Shown: one piece after another, positions 50,477 to 57,461 of the stretch
Position numbering within the stretch: position 1 is the stretch's first letter
How the letters are laid out: every line of letters starts with the position of its first letter
NCBI GenBank assembly: GCA_963833375.1
Contig: CAWHXR010000010.1
Span: 124,001-188,000 of the forward strand
Length of the DNA stretch: 64,000 nucleotides
DNA from: DASUPK01 sp963833375
GTDB taxonomy: Bacteria > Actinomycetota > Thermoleophilia > Solirubrobacterales > 70-9
Direction: 5' to 3'
Notes under the pieces: generated by a model
The model's input: the letters and a program-made list of their open reading frames with translations, nothing else
What the model was told of the DNA's origin: nothing
Database searches by the model: none
Program-made: the position numbers and the translations under genes

Positions 50477-51132
50477 TGGCGGAGCCGCCCGAGGAATGGG
50501 AGGTCGCGCCGGAGCCCGGATGGATCGAGCCCGGGCTCGCCCACGAGTTTCCGGGCCTCTCGATCGCCTCGACCGCGCTCGAGACGACCAGCGGGCGAAG
50601 CCCCGAGGCCCTCAAGGAGCGGCTTCGGTCGCTCAGCGACCGGATCGGCGGGGCGCAGGCGATCCAGCTGCGCCAGAAGCCGATCCCCTGGGCCTACCGG
50701 GTCTTCTTCCGGCACATCGGGCTTGACCCCGACACGACTCGGACGCCGGTCGAGCAGCTGATCTTCGAGCGCATGCACGACGGGCACTTCAAGAGCCGCA
50801 ACCGGGTCGACGACGCCCTGACAATCGCGATCGTCGAGGTCGGCGTCGCGCTGCGGGCGTTCGACGCGGACGGGGTCGAGGGGCGAATCGGCCTGCGGCT
50901 CTCCGGCGAGGGCGAGGGCTTCGAGGGCCGCGTCTCGCCACTGCCGGACGGCACGATCGTGGTGGCGGACGAGAAGCGCCCACTCGGAATCCTCTTCGGC
51001 CGCACCGCCGAGGGGCGCGGGGTGGTGCGGGGGACGAACCGGGTCCTGTTGGTGGCGATTGGGGTGCGGGGCGTGCCTGAAATCGCGCTGGAGGAGGCGC
51101 TATGGGTGGCGGGCAGCGCCCTCCGGGCGTAG
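50476..51132 (+). CDS. B3/B4 tRNA-binding-domain protein
   Basis: 218 residues. PIPWAYRVFFRHIGLDPDTT followed by RTPVEQLIFERMHDGHFKSR and a long beta-rich C-terminal part (VVADEKRPLGILFGRTAEG) is the B3/B4 domain known from the beta subunit of phenylalanyl-tRNA synthetase. Stand-alone versions exist widely and may edit or bind tRNA-like substrates. It is translated from an ATG overlapping the redoxin stop (TGATG), although the functions seem unrelated. Confidence 0.85.
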   Translation: MAEPPEEWEVAPEPGWIEPGLAHEFPGLSIASTALETTSGRSPEALKERLRSLSDRIGGAQAIQLRQKPIPWAYRVFFRHIGLDPDTTRTPVEQLIFERMHDGHFKSRNRVDDALTIAIVEVGVALRAFDADGVEGRIGLRLSGEGEGFEGRVSPLPDGTIVVADEKRPLGILFGRTAEGRGVVRGTNRVLLVAIGVRGVPEIALEEALWVAGSALRA

Positions 51133-51160
51133 ACTGGTGCCACTCGTCGAGGAGGCCCTG

Positions 51161-51775
51161 ATGGCGGAGGAGTTGCTCGAACGCGTCGATCTTCCGGAGG
51201 TGCAGACCGCGCCTGAGGAAGAGCATTCGCTGGTCATGCGAGGGCGCTCCGCAGGCGAAGCCGAGGAGCGACCCGATTCGTTCTCGGTTCCTCCGGCACC
51301 GCCGGAGGGCCTCGACACCGTCCTCTACGAGCATGACGAGCGGGCCTCCCGTGCCGACCTGCGCCGCCAGATCGCGGCGATGGAGCTGGCGCTCGCCAGG
51401 CTCTTCGGCTCGGCCTTCCCGCGCAAGGGGATCGACTTCTCGGTGCCCGGGATGGGGGGGCCGCGGCTGCTCTCGGTCGATGAGCTCGAGCGGGTCCGCG
51501 ATGCTCTGGCCGCCCGGATCCAGGAGGTCAAGGCGGACCTGCGCGACTACGCGGTCCTCGAGGAGCAGAACCGTGAGCTGATCGAGGAGATGATGGCGGA
51601 CGCGGGCTCGTACAGGTGGGTCCGCGTCTACAACGAGGACATCGGCGAGCCCGGCTGCAGGAACTGGCACGCCACGCCGAAGTGGGGTCTGCTCGGGATG
51701 CTGCTCGGCTGGTGGCGAGTCAAGATCTCCTCCGGTTGCCCGTTAGCCGCGGGGCTCCGGCCCCCTGAAGCCTGA
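51161..51775 (+). CDS. Conserved hypothetical protein with coiled coil (204 residues)
   Basis: ATG 51161 is preceded by GAGGAGG at a 5-nt spacer. The acidic N terminus contains repeat copy B (VMRGRSAGEAEERPDS). The middle is two helical coiled-coil segments (RADLRRQIAAMELALARLFG and ELERVRDALAARIQEVKADL) and the C terminus is W/G-rich (YRWVRVYNEDIGEPGCRNWH, GLLGMLLGWWRVKIS). Family not recognised; it may be lineage-specific. Its TGA overlaps ATG 51775. Confidence 0.75.
   Translation: MAEELLERVDLPEVQTAPEEEHSLVMRGRSAGEAEERPDSFSVPPAPPEGLDTVLYEHDERASRADLRRQIAAMELALARLFGSAFPRKGIDFSVPGMGGPRLLSVDELERVRDALAARIQEVKADLRDYAVLEEQNRELIEEMMADAGSYRWVRVYNEDIGEPGCRNWHATPKWGLLGMLLGWWRVKISSGCPLAAGLRPPEA
51236..51275. 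repeat. Dispersed palindromic repeat, copy B (in coding sequence)
   Basis: ATGCGAGGGCGCTCC at 51236-51250 faces GGAGCGACCCG at 51265-51275. Relative to copy A the stem bases have changed together (CGCGC/GCGCG to CGCTCC/GGAGCG), so pairing is kept while sequence differs. It lies inside the 51161 gene. Confidence 0.65.
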
Positions 51776-52338
51776 TGGCGACGAAGCGACAACGCCGCAA
51801 ACGGCGGCGTCAACGCCTCGACCGCGCGCCGGCCGGGTCCGCGGGGCGGGTACTCAGCGGTACCGGGTCAGAGCGCCCGGGGACCCGATCCGCCCGCCCC
51901 GGTACCGCCGGAGTACCCGCACCCGGCGGCCCGGCCGGCGCGCGGTCGAGGCGTCGGCCAGGCGACCGGCCTCAGGCCCCGTGGGGGTCGTTCCCGCTCT
52001 CCGAGATCGCCGTCTTCGTCGGGATCCTGCTGCTGATCGCGGGTTTCTTCACGCCGCCGCCGCAGGGGTTCGTGATGATCGCGGTCGGTCTTGCGCTCGG
52101 GTCCCTTGCAGGACTCGAGCTCTCGGTTCGGGAGCATTTCGCGGCCTACCGCTCCCACACGATGCTGCTCTCGGCGGCCGTGGGGGTCCCGGTGTTCGGG
52201 GCCCTGTTCGTCGCCACCAAGCTGAGCCCGGCGATCTGCGTGGCCGCCGGGCTGGTGGCGTTCGGGGGCGCCGCCTGGCTCTTCGCCTCGGCCTTCCGCC
52301 GTCGCTCCGGCGGCGCCCTCCATCGCCTTCGGGATTGA
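51775..52338 (+). CDS. Hypothetical membrane protein (187 residues)
   Basis: The N-terminal 70 residues are very basic and disordered (KRQRRKRRRQRL, then a P/G/A/R-rich run) and the C terminus has four hydrophobic segments (EIAVFVGILLLIAGFF; FVMIAVGLALGSLAGLEL; MLLSAAVGVPVFGALFVA; AICVAAGLVAFGGAAWLFA). No family recognised. ATG 51775 overlaps the previous stop. It precedes the convergent IHF-like gene by 29 bp. Confidence 0.75.
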   Translation: MATKRQRRKRRRQRLDRAPAGSAGRVLSGTGSERPGTRSARPGTAGVPAPGGPAGARSRRRPGDRPQAPWGSFPLSEIAVFVGILLLIAGFFTPPPQGFVMIAVGLALGSLAGLELSVREHFAAYRSHTMLLSAAVGVPVFGALFVATKLSPAICVAAGLVAFGGAAWLFASAFRRRSGGALHRLRD

Positions 52339-52367
52339 CCCGGTCGGAGCCCCGCTCAGGGGGGCCG

Positions 52368-52787
52368 CTAGTTCAGCCGGCTCGCGAGCTTCGCCTCGAT
52401 GGCCGTGACGAGGAGCCGGCGCTGCCGCTCGGTCAGCGTCCCCACCTTCTTGCCCTCACCGAGGGCGGCCGAGGCGAGCAGTTTCCGGGAGCGGGCTCGG
52501 CCCCAGCGGCGCTGGCTGCAGAGCAGCTCGCTGAGGCTCATGCTGTGGGCCTCCCAGGGGGACTCGAGGATGACCTCGGTGACGGTGCGGTGGCCGGCCG
52601 AGATGTCCCGCTTCAGCGCGGCTCGTGCCAGACGGACCTGGTTGGCGCGGGCGAGGGCCTGCATGCACTGGGAGGTGCCTCCTTGTCTCTGCTCCGACTC
52701 GGTCTGGAGTTCGACGACCGTAGGCTCGATCCGCCGATGCGGGATGGACAGTGGTCGGGCAGGCGCAATCGTCGAAGCAGCAGACAT
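52368..52787 (-). CDS. Divergent actinobacterial integration host factor (mIHF)-like DNA-binding protein
   Basis: 139 residues. From residue 44 (ALARANQVRLARAALKRDI) through SMSLSELLCSQRRWGRARSR to KKVGTLTERQRRLLVTAIEA the spacing and pattern follow mIHF of streptomycetes and mycobacteria (helix with RAE-K, an SL-EVL-like segment, S-LL before the helix-hairpin-helix, then a final RRV-L-Q helix). The usual G-V-G-K hairpin is replaced by WGRAR, and the N terminus has 35 extra residues, so it is a divergent member. Excellent ribosome binding site (GGAGGGAG, then ATG) and a near-consensus promoter predict high expression, fitting a nucleoid protein. Confidence 0.72.
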   Translation of the reverse strand: MSAASTIAPARPLSIPHRRIEPTVVELQTESEQRQGGTSQCMQALARANQVRLARAALKRDISAGHRTVTEVILESPWEAHSMSLSELLCSQRRWGRARSRKLLASAALGEGKKVGTLTERQRRLLVTAIEAKLASRLN

Positions 52788-52966
52788 ATTTCTCCCTCCT
52801 GCAGGGTCAGGATTATTTGGCGGGCTTGGTTACGGCCGGCGTGCCCCCAGTCGCTCTGACGAGCCGGGGAAGTGGACGGTCCTCTCTTTGCTTTGTTCCC
52901 GTCCGCTCCCTGCCCCGGAAGCGCGCGGCGAGGCGAAACCTATACATCTCGCGCGCCGACGGTCAA
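52788..52966 (-). promoter_or_regulatory. Strong promoter and ~145-nt leader of the IHF-like gene
   Basis: On the minus strand TTGACC (52961-52966) and TATAGG (52939-52944) are 16 bp apart, close to the housekeeping sigma consensus and the best such promoter in the window. Transcription should start near 52932, leaving a leader of about 145 nt. The leader can pair GGACGG with CCGTCC (around 52865-52895). I cannot match it to a known riboswitch. The rest of 52967-53085 holds only a small CGGG-CTA-CCCG hairpin. Confidence 0.65.
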
Positions 52967-53085
52967 CACCCAAATAATCATCCCGTTCGCTAAGAGCAGA
53001 TGTTTTGTCGGAGGGCGGGTAGCCCGTCCATTCGAGTGTCGCGCAAACGCAACGCATACCCGCGATCCGGAGGATGGAACGTCCG

Positions 53086-54372
53086 CTAGGGGGTCGGCAG
53101 GTCCGGGAAGCGGGCCTTGACCTCGGCGATGATCTCCAGCGCGCGATCGAGCTGCTCCCGATCGTGGGTCGCCATCAGGCTGGTCCGCAGAAGGGCGCCG
53201 CCCGGCGGGACCGCCGGGTGCAGTGCGACGTTGGTGTAGACGCCGGCCTCGAACAACGCCTTCCAGAGCAGGACGGCCTGCCAGTCCTCTCCGACGATCA
53301 CCGGGACGACGGGGGTGGTCGCCTCGGTGCCGTCCGGCAGGGTCCCCGGCTCCACCACCTTCAGGCCGAGGTCCCGGAAGCCCTGGCGCAGATAGGCGGC
53401 GTTCTCGAGCAGCCGCGCCATCAGCTCCGGCCCCTCGGATCGGATGATCCGCAGCGCTCCCAGGGCGGCGCCAACGGCCGCGGGGACGGCGGAGGCGCTG
53501 AAGATGAATGACCGGGAGGAGATCCGCAGGTACTCGATCACCTCCTCGGAGCCGGCGATGAAGCCACCGCAGGAGGCCAGGCTCTTCGAGAAGGTCCCCA
53601 TCCGCAGATCGACCTCGTCCTCGAGCCCGAAGAGCTCACAGGCGCCGGTTCCCCGGGCGCCGAGCACTCCCACCCCGTGGGCCTCGTCCACCATCAGCCT
53701 CGCCCCGTAGCGACGGCAGAGCTCGACGATCGGCGGCAGGTCGCAGACGTCGCCCTCCATCGAGAAGACCCCGTCCACCACCACCAGGGCGCCGCTCCCA
53801 TCGGCCGCGGCCCGCTCCAGCATCGTCTCGAGCTTGTCCATCCGGTTGTGGCGGAAGGGGCGCAGGCGGGCCCCGGAGAGCTTGCAGCCGTCGAGGATCG
53901 AGGCGTGGTCGCCCGAGTCGCAGATCACCGTGTCCCCCGGCTCGAGGATCGCGCTGATCGCGCCGAGGTTCGATTGGTAGCCGGTCGTGTAGACGATGGT
54001 GTCCTCGGTGCCCATCCAGTCGGCGAGCTCGCGCTCCAGCTCGACATGGAGGGGGGTGGTGCCGTTGAGCAGGCGGGATCCCGTGACACCGGTGCCGTAC
54101 TGCTCGAGAGCGTCGCGGGCGGCCTGCTTCACGCGCTCGTCCGTGGTCAGACCCAGGTAGTTGTTGGAGCCGAGCATGATCGTCTCGCGCCCCTCCATCT
54201 CGACGACGGGCCCCGCCTCGGACTCGAGGATGCGGAAGTAGGGGAGGAGGTCACCCTGCTTGGCGGCTTCGAGCTGCTCGACTCGGTCGTGGGTGCGGAC
54301 CTTCTCGAAGACGTCCACCGGAGATGCGAGGGCGCGCGCCAGCGCGACCCGTTTGGCGCTGGAGTCGGACAT
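53086..54372 (-). CDS. PLP-dependent alpha-oxoamine synthase (KBL/serine palmitoyltransferase-like)
   Basis: 428 residues. The enzyme condenses an acyl-CoA with an amino acid (glycine, alanine or serine) with decarboxylation. PLP lysine K263 in GTFSKSLASCGGF; D229 in MVDEAHGVGVLG binds the pyridine nitrogen; MLGSNNYLGLTTDERV and GTGVTGSRLLNGT are family signatures. Sequence and length are closer to 2-amino-3-ketobutyrate CoA ligase and bacterial serine palmitoyltransferases than to BioF. ATG 54372 diverges from the GNAT-fold gene 36 bp away, so the two probably act together. Codons 7-17 are made of repeat copy C (RVALARALAS). No biotin genes are near. Confidence 0.9.
   Translation of the reverse strand: MSDSSAKRVALARALASPVDVFEKVRTHDRVEQLEAAKQGDLLPYFRILESEAGPVVEMEGRETIMLGSNNYLGLTTDERVKQAARDALEQYGTGVTGSRLLNGTTPLHVELERELADWMGTEDTIVYTTGYQSNLGAISAILEPGDTVICDSGDHASILDGCKLSGARLRPFRHNRMDKLETMLERAAADGSGALVVVDGVFSMEGDVCDLPPIVELCRRYGARLMVDEAHGVGVLGARGTGACELFGLEDEVDLRMGTFSKSLASCGGFIAGSEEVIEYLRISSRSFIFSASAVPAAVGAALGALRIIRSEGPELMARLLENAAYLRQGFRDLGLKVVEPGTLPDGTEATTPVVPVIVGEDWQAVLLWKALFEAGVYTNVALHPAVPPGGALLRTSLMATHDREQLDRALEIIAEVKARFPDLPTP
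54322..54352. repeat. Dispersed palindromic repeat, copy C (in coding sequence)
   Basis: ATGCGAGGGCGCGCG and GCGCGACCCGT with CCA between, identical over both arms to copy A. Located at the 5' end of the synthase gene and translated on the minus strand as RVALARALAS. Confidence 0.65.
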
Positions 54373-54408
54373 GCCCCGGAAGTCTCGCACCTTGTAGGTT
54401 CCGCAGCC

Positions 54409-55542
54409 GTGCCAGGCGCCCTCCAGGTACGACCCGTGCAGGGTCGCCGCGAGCTGACGAAGTTCATCAGGCTCCCATTCCGGCTCCACAAGGGGACTCC
54501 GTGGGTCCCGCCGCTGGTCTCGGAACGGCGCCAGTTCCTCGATCAGGAGAAGAACCCCTATTTCGGTCACGCCCAGGCTCAGTACTTCCTCGCCTGGCGG
54601 GACGACGAGCCGGTGGGGCGGATCACGGCTCAGATCGACCGTCGCTGGGACCAGTTCCAGGGCGGCAGCGACGGCCAGTTCGGCTTCATCGAGGCGGAGG
54701 ACGACGCGGAGGTCTTCGACGCCCTCTTGAGCAGCGCGGAGGAGTGGGTTCGCTCGCGCGGGCGGGAGCGCCTGATCGGCCCGATGGACTTCACGACCAA
54801 CGACGAGTGCGGGCTGTTGATCGACGGCTACGACAAGCGGCCGATGATCCTCGAGCCCTGGCATCCGCCCTACTATCGCGAGCGCCTCGAGCGGCTCGGG
54901 TACGAGAAGAAGATGGACCTCCTGATGTGGTACCTGCGGATGGGCGAGCTGAGGGAGGGTCTGGAGTTCCACCCCGCGATCCACGAGGCCGCCGAGAAGG
55001 TGGAGACCGAGCACGGGATCACGATCCGCAACATGAACCGCCGCGATCTCGAGGCGGAGATCGGCAGGTTCATGGAGGTCTACAACTCGGCCTGGGAGGA
55101 GAACTGGGGGTTCGTCCCGATCACGGACGAGGAGGTCCAGTTCCAGGCTGACAACCTGAAGCAGATCCTCGACGAGCGCTGGACCTTCATCGCCGAGCGC
55201 GGCGACGAGGTCGTCGGCGCGGCGCTGACCCTTCCCGACATCAACCAGGTGATGCCGAAGCTGAACGGCCGGCTGCTGCCCTTCGGCTGGCTCCGGTTCC
55301 TGGTCGGGAAGCGGAAGATCGACGAGGTGCGGGTCTTCGCGCTCGGTGTGAAGCCTGAGTTCCAGCACACCGGCGTCGCCGCGAGCTTCTACATCAAGCA
55401 CCTCGAAGCCACAGACCCGAAGGGAGTGATGGCGGGGGAAGAGGGCTGGATCCTCGAGACCAACGAGCCGATGAACCGCGCGATGGAGGGGATGGGCGGC
55501 ACGGTCGTGAAGCGCTACCGCCTCTACGAGAAGGCTCTCTAG
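54409..55542 (+). CDS. GNAT-fold acyltransferase-like protein
   Basis: 377 residues from GTG 54409, with TAGGTT 8 nt upstream. The N-terminal RLPFRLHKGTPWVPPLVSER followed by NPYFGHAQAQYFLAWRDDEP and VGRITAQIDRRW is typical of a family of large single-chain N-acyltransferase-like proteins; the C-terminal GNAT part (FIAERGDEVVGAALTLPD; VRVFALGVKPEFQHTGVAA) contains the acyl-CoA pyrophosphate loop region. It diverges from the serine palmitoyltransferase-like gene, an arrangement expected for acylation of a long-chain amino alcohol or keto-amine (hypothesis: bacterial ceramide synthase-type step). It shares its stop with the PEBP gene through CTAG. Confidence 0.82.
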   Translation: MPGALQVRPVQGRRELTKFIRLPFRLHKGTPWVPPLVSERRQFLDQEKNPYFGHAQAQYFLAWRDDEPVGRITAQIDRRWDQFQGGSDGQFGFIEAEDDAEVFDALLSSAEEWVRSRGRERLIGPMDFTTNDECGLLIDGYDKRPMILEPWHPPYYRERLERLGYEKKMDLLMWYLRMGELREGLEFHPAIHEAAEKVETEHGITIRNMNRRDLEAEIGRFMEVYNSAWEENWGFVPITDEEVQFQADNLKQILDERWTFIAERGDEVVGAALTLPDINQVMPKLNGRLLPFGWLRFLVGKRKIDEVRVFALGVKPEFQHTGVAASFYIKHLEATDPKGVMAGEEGWILETNEPMNRAMEGMGGTVVKRYRLYEKAL

Positions 55543-55988
55543 CTTCGCTCGTAGGTGCCCACGAGCCGCGCCTCTCCGAGGACGTGGCCGTCGAGCGAGC
55601 TCTCGAGCTGCTCCCTGGCGGCGCCGGGCTCCAGGTCGAGCTCCGTGTCGAGCGCGTAGAGCTCGTGGAAATAGCGATGCGGGCCGTGTCCGGGCGGGGG
55701 ACACGGCCCCATGTATCCGGGCTGGCCTCGCCCGTTGGCGCCCTCGGCGGGGGCCGAAGCTCCCTCGTCGAGGCCGCCGGGATGGGGGTCGATGTTCCAG
55801 GCGAGCCAGTGGAGGAAATCACCCGATGGGGCATCCGGGTCATGGACGATCAGCGCCAGTGACCGCGTCCCGTCGGGGATGAATTTCCAGGCCAGCGGCG
55901 GCGAGGTGTTCTCCCCGTCGCAGCTGTGGCGCTCCGGGATCGGCTCGCCGTCGTCGAAGGCCGGGCTGGTCAGCTCGAGTTCGGGCAT
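55539..55988 (-). CDS. YbhB/YbcL family (PEBP/Raf-kinase-inhibitor-like) protein
   Basis: 149 residues. CDGENTSPPLAWKFIPDGTR and LALIVHDPDAPSGDFLHWLA are the ligand-pocket signatures of PEBP; MGPCPPPGHGPHRYFHELYAL is the second conserved region. ATG 55988 is taken as start (MPELELTSPAF is the usual beginning); GTG 56012 and GTG 56027 are in-frame alternatives. The function of bacterial members is poorly known. Confidence 0.88.
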   Translation of the reverse strand: MPELELTSPAFDDGEPIPERHSCDGENTSPPLAWKFIPDGTRSLALIVHDPDAPSGDFLHWLAWNIDPHPGGLDEGASAPAEGANGRGQPGYMGPCPPPGHGPHRYFHELYALDTELDLEPGAAREQLESSLDGHVLGEARLVGTYERS

Positions 55989-56064
55989 CCTCCCGTCGGT
56001 TTCCCCGCGCACGTTCGGGAAAAACACTCGGAAGGGGTCTTGACCTGCCCTTAGGATGAGAGCG

Positions 56065-56160
56065 ATGGCCGAACCCCTGAAGAGACAGGAGGAGCTGATC
56101 GTGATGCGAGGGCGCTCCGATCATGCGAGGGCGCGCCGCCAGGCGCGACCCGTCTCATGA
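56065..56160 (+). CDS. Possible 31-residue ORF built largely from the dispersed repeat
   Basis: ATG 56065 is 7 nt after TAGGAT. The reading frame goes through both repeat units without interruption and ends at TGA 56158-56160, overlapping the ATG of the next gene (ATGA). The last 18 residues (MRGRSDHARARRQARPVS) are repeat-encoded. It may be a real leader peptide for the next gene or chance; evidence is the overlap only. Confidence 0.35.
   Translation: MAEPLKRQEELIVMRGRSDHARARRQARPVS
56104..56153. repeat. Dispersed palindromic repeat, copy D (half copy + full copy)
   Basis: A half unit ATGCGAGGGCGCTCC (56104-56118, identical to the left arm of copy B) is followed at once by a full unit GATCATGCGAGGGCGCGCC ... 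GGCGCGACCCGT (56119-56153, arms identical to copy A). TCATG and CATGA extend the palindrome outward (56121-56160). Confidence 0.75.
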
Positions 56161-56420
56161 CGGAGGAGCAACCAGTTGCATTGGAGGTCCGGCCGCTGCC
56201 CGTCCGCTCCCAGGGCCGCGGGATCGAGATCTGGGGCCGGGAGTTCAGCCCGGTCGCAGTGGCCGCCGCCGGCGGCGCGGCCGCCGGCTTAGCGGTCGGC
56301 GCGGTGGCGCGCGCAGCGCGCTCGCCCCGCCGCCCCCCTCGCCGCGGTCTCTTCCGGCGCCGCGAGAAGGTCGTCTCCAGCCGCAGCTTCCTGGTGGACG
56401 TTCACATCCTCGGCCGGTAG
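56157..56420 (+). CDS. Hypothetical protein (87 residues)
   Basis: ATG 56157 overlaps the stop of the 31-residue frame. The product has an N-terminal beta-like part (VALEVRPLPVRSQGRGIEIW), one Ala/Gly-rich hydrophobic segment (PVAVAAAGGAAAGLAVGAVA), a very basic R/P-rich middle and a C-terminal strand (SFLVDVHILGR). Unrecognised; possibly a membrane-associated nucleic-acid-binding peptide. It is followed 7 bp later by the glycosylase gene. Confidence 0.6.
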   Translation: MTEEQPVALEVRPLPVRSQGRGIEIWGREFSPVAVAAAGGAAAGLAVGAVARAARSPRRPPRRGLFRRREKVVSSRSFLVDVHILGR

Positions 56421-56427
56421 TGCCCTG

Positions 56428-57414
56428 GTGGTAGTCGAGGAGCGGGTCATGCCCCGCTGGCCCTACCGGCTGCCGCGCGGAAGCGGCGGCGACGGCGTGG
56501 TGCGCACCCGTGGCAACGTCCTCGAGCGGCTCCTGCACGTGGGCTACGCGCCGGTCCGGGTGAGGGCCTGGCGGACCCGGGAGGGTTGCGTCCACATCCG
56601 GGCGGAGTCCGTGGACCCGGCCCTGGTCGAGCATCCGATCGCGGTCGCCGGCGCTCCCGCTCCCGAGGAGACTTCGCCGGCGGGAGAGCGAGAGCTCGAC
56701 GTCGCCGTCGAGCGAATGCGGTTCTCGCTGGCGGTCGAGGACGACATGGCCGAGTTCTTCCACGCGTTCAAGCGAGACCCGCTGCTCGGCCCCACCATCC
56801 ACCACAAGCCCTGGGTGAGGCCCCGCCGCCGGCCCTGGCCCTGGGAGGCGCTCTGCTGGGCCGTCACGGCGCAGCTGATCGAGAGCTCGCGGGCGGCCGA
56901 GATCCAGCGCCGCATCCTCCGGCGCTGGGCCCCGCGGCACCTGCCGGCCGATCACCCGCCCCCGAAGCGCGGCCGAGATCCGTGGCCGCTTCGCGACGTC
57001 CCGTCCGCAGCGGTGATCGCCGGGCGGGCCCCCGCCGAGCTCGCCTCGATGGACCTGAGCCAGGGCCGCTCGGTCGCGATGGTCCGCTGCGCCCGGGAGG
57101 TGGAGCGCGGGCGAGCCCGGCTCGACGACCCCGAATGCGACCGGCGGCTCCTCGAGATCTCAGAGATCGGCCCGTGGACGATCCAGTGCCTCGGCCTGGC
57201 CGGTCGGGGCGATCCCGACTCGCTCCCGGCCGGCGACCTCGCCTACGTCAAGCTCGTCGGGCATCTCGCCGGGCTCGGCCGCCGCGCCACCGTCGAGGAG
57301 GTCGAGGAGTACTTCGCGCCATACGCGCCGTTCCGCGGACTCGCCGGCACCTACGCCCTGGTCGGTTGGCACAAGGCGATGGGGGCGGGCCCCCCGGCCC
57401 GCCTCGCGGCCTAG
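56428..57414 (+). CDS. DNA-3-methyladenine glycosylase II family (AlkA-like, HhH-GPD)
   Basis: 328 residues. The helix-hairpin-helix GPD motif is LLEISEIGPWTIQCLGLAGR followed by SLPAGDLAYVKLVG, with the catalytic aspartate in PAGDLAY. The first ~130 residues are an AlkA-type N-terminal domain (VRVRAWRTREGCVHIRAES). Base excision of alkylated purines. GTG 56428 is used; ATG 56449 is an alternative that leaves the same core. A membrane or other function is not suggested. Confidence 0.9.
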   Translation: MVVEERVMPRWPYRLPRGSGGDGVVRTRGNVLERLLHVGYAPVRVRAWRTREGCVHIRAESVDPALVEHPIAVAGAPAPEETSPAGERELDVAVERMRFSLAVEDDMAEFFHAFKRDPLLGPTIHHKPWVRPRRRPWPWEALCWAVTAQLIESSRAAEIQRRILRRWAPRHLPADHPPPKRGRDPWPLRDVPSAAVIAGRAPAELASMDLSQGRSVAMVRCAREVERGRARLDDPECDRRLLEISEIGPWTIQCLGLAGRGDPDSLPAGDLAYVKLVGHLAGLGRRATVEEVEEYFAPYAPFRGLAGTYALVGWHKAMGAGPPARLAA

Positions 57415-57461
57415 CGCGCGCCCTGCGTTAGCCCGGTCGGCCTCGCGGGTAGCCCCAGACC

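Noticed and set aside
52788..52932. Known riboswitch (c-di-GMP, c-di-AMP) in the leader of the IHF-like gene
   Set aside because: Some GGACGG/CCGTCC pairing exists, but the conserved aptamer blocks of these classes are not found.
52967..53085. tRNA-like hairpin near GCGGGTAGCCCG
   Set aside because: No T-arm GTTCRANTC or acceptor stem could be fitted; it is a small hairpin only.
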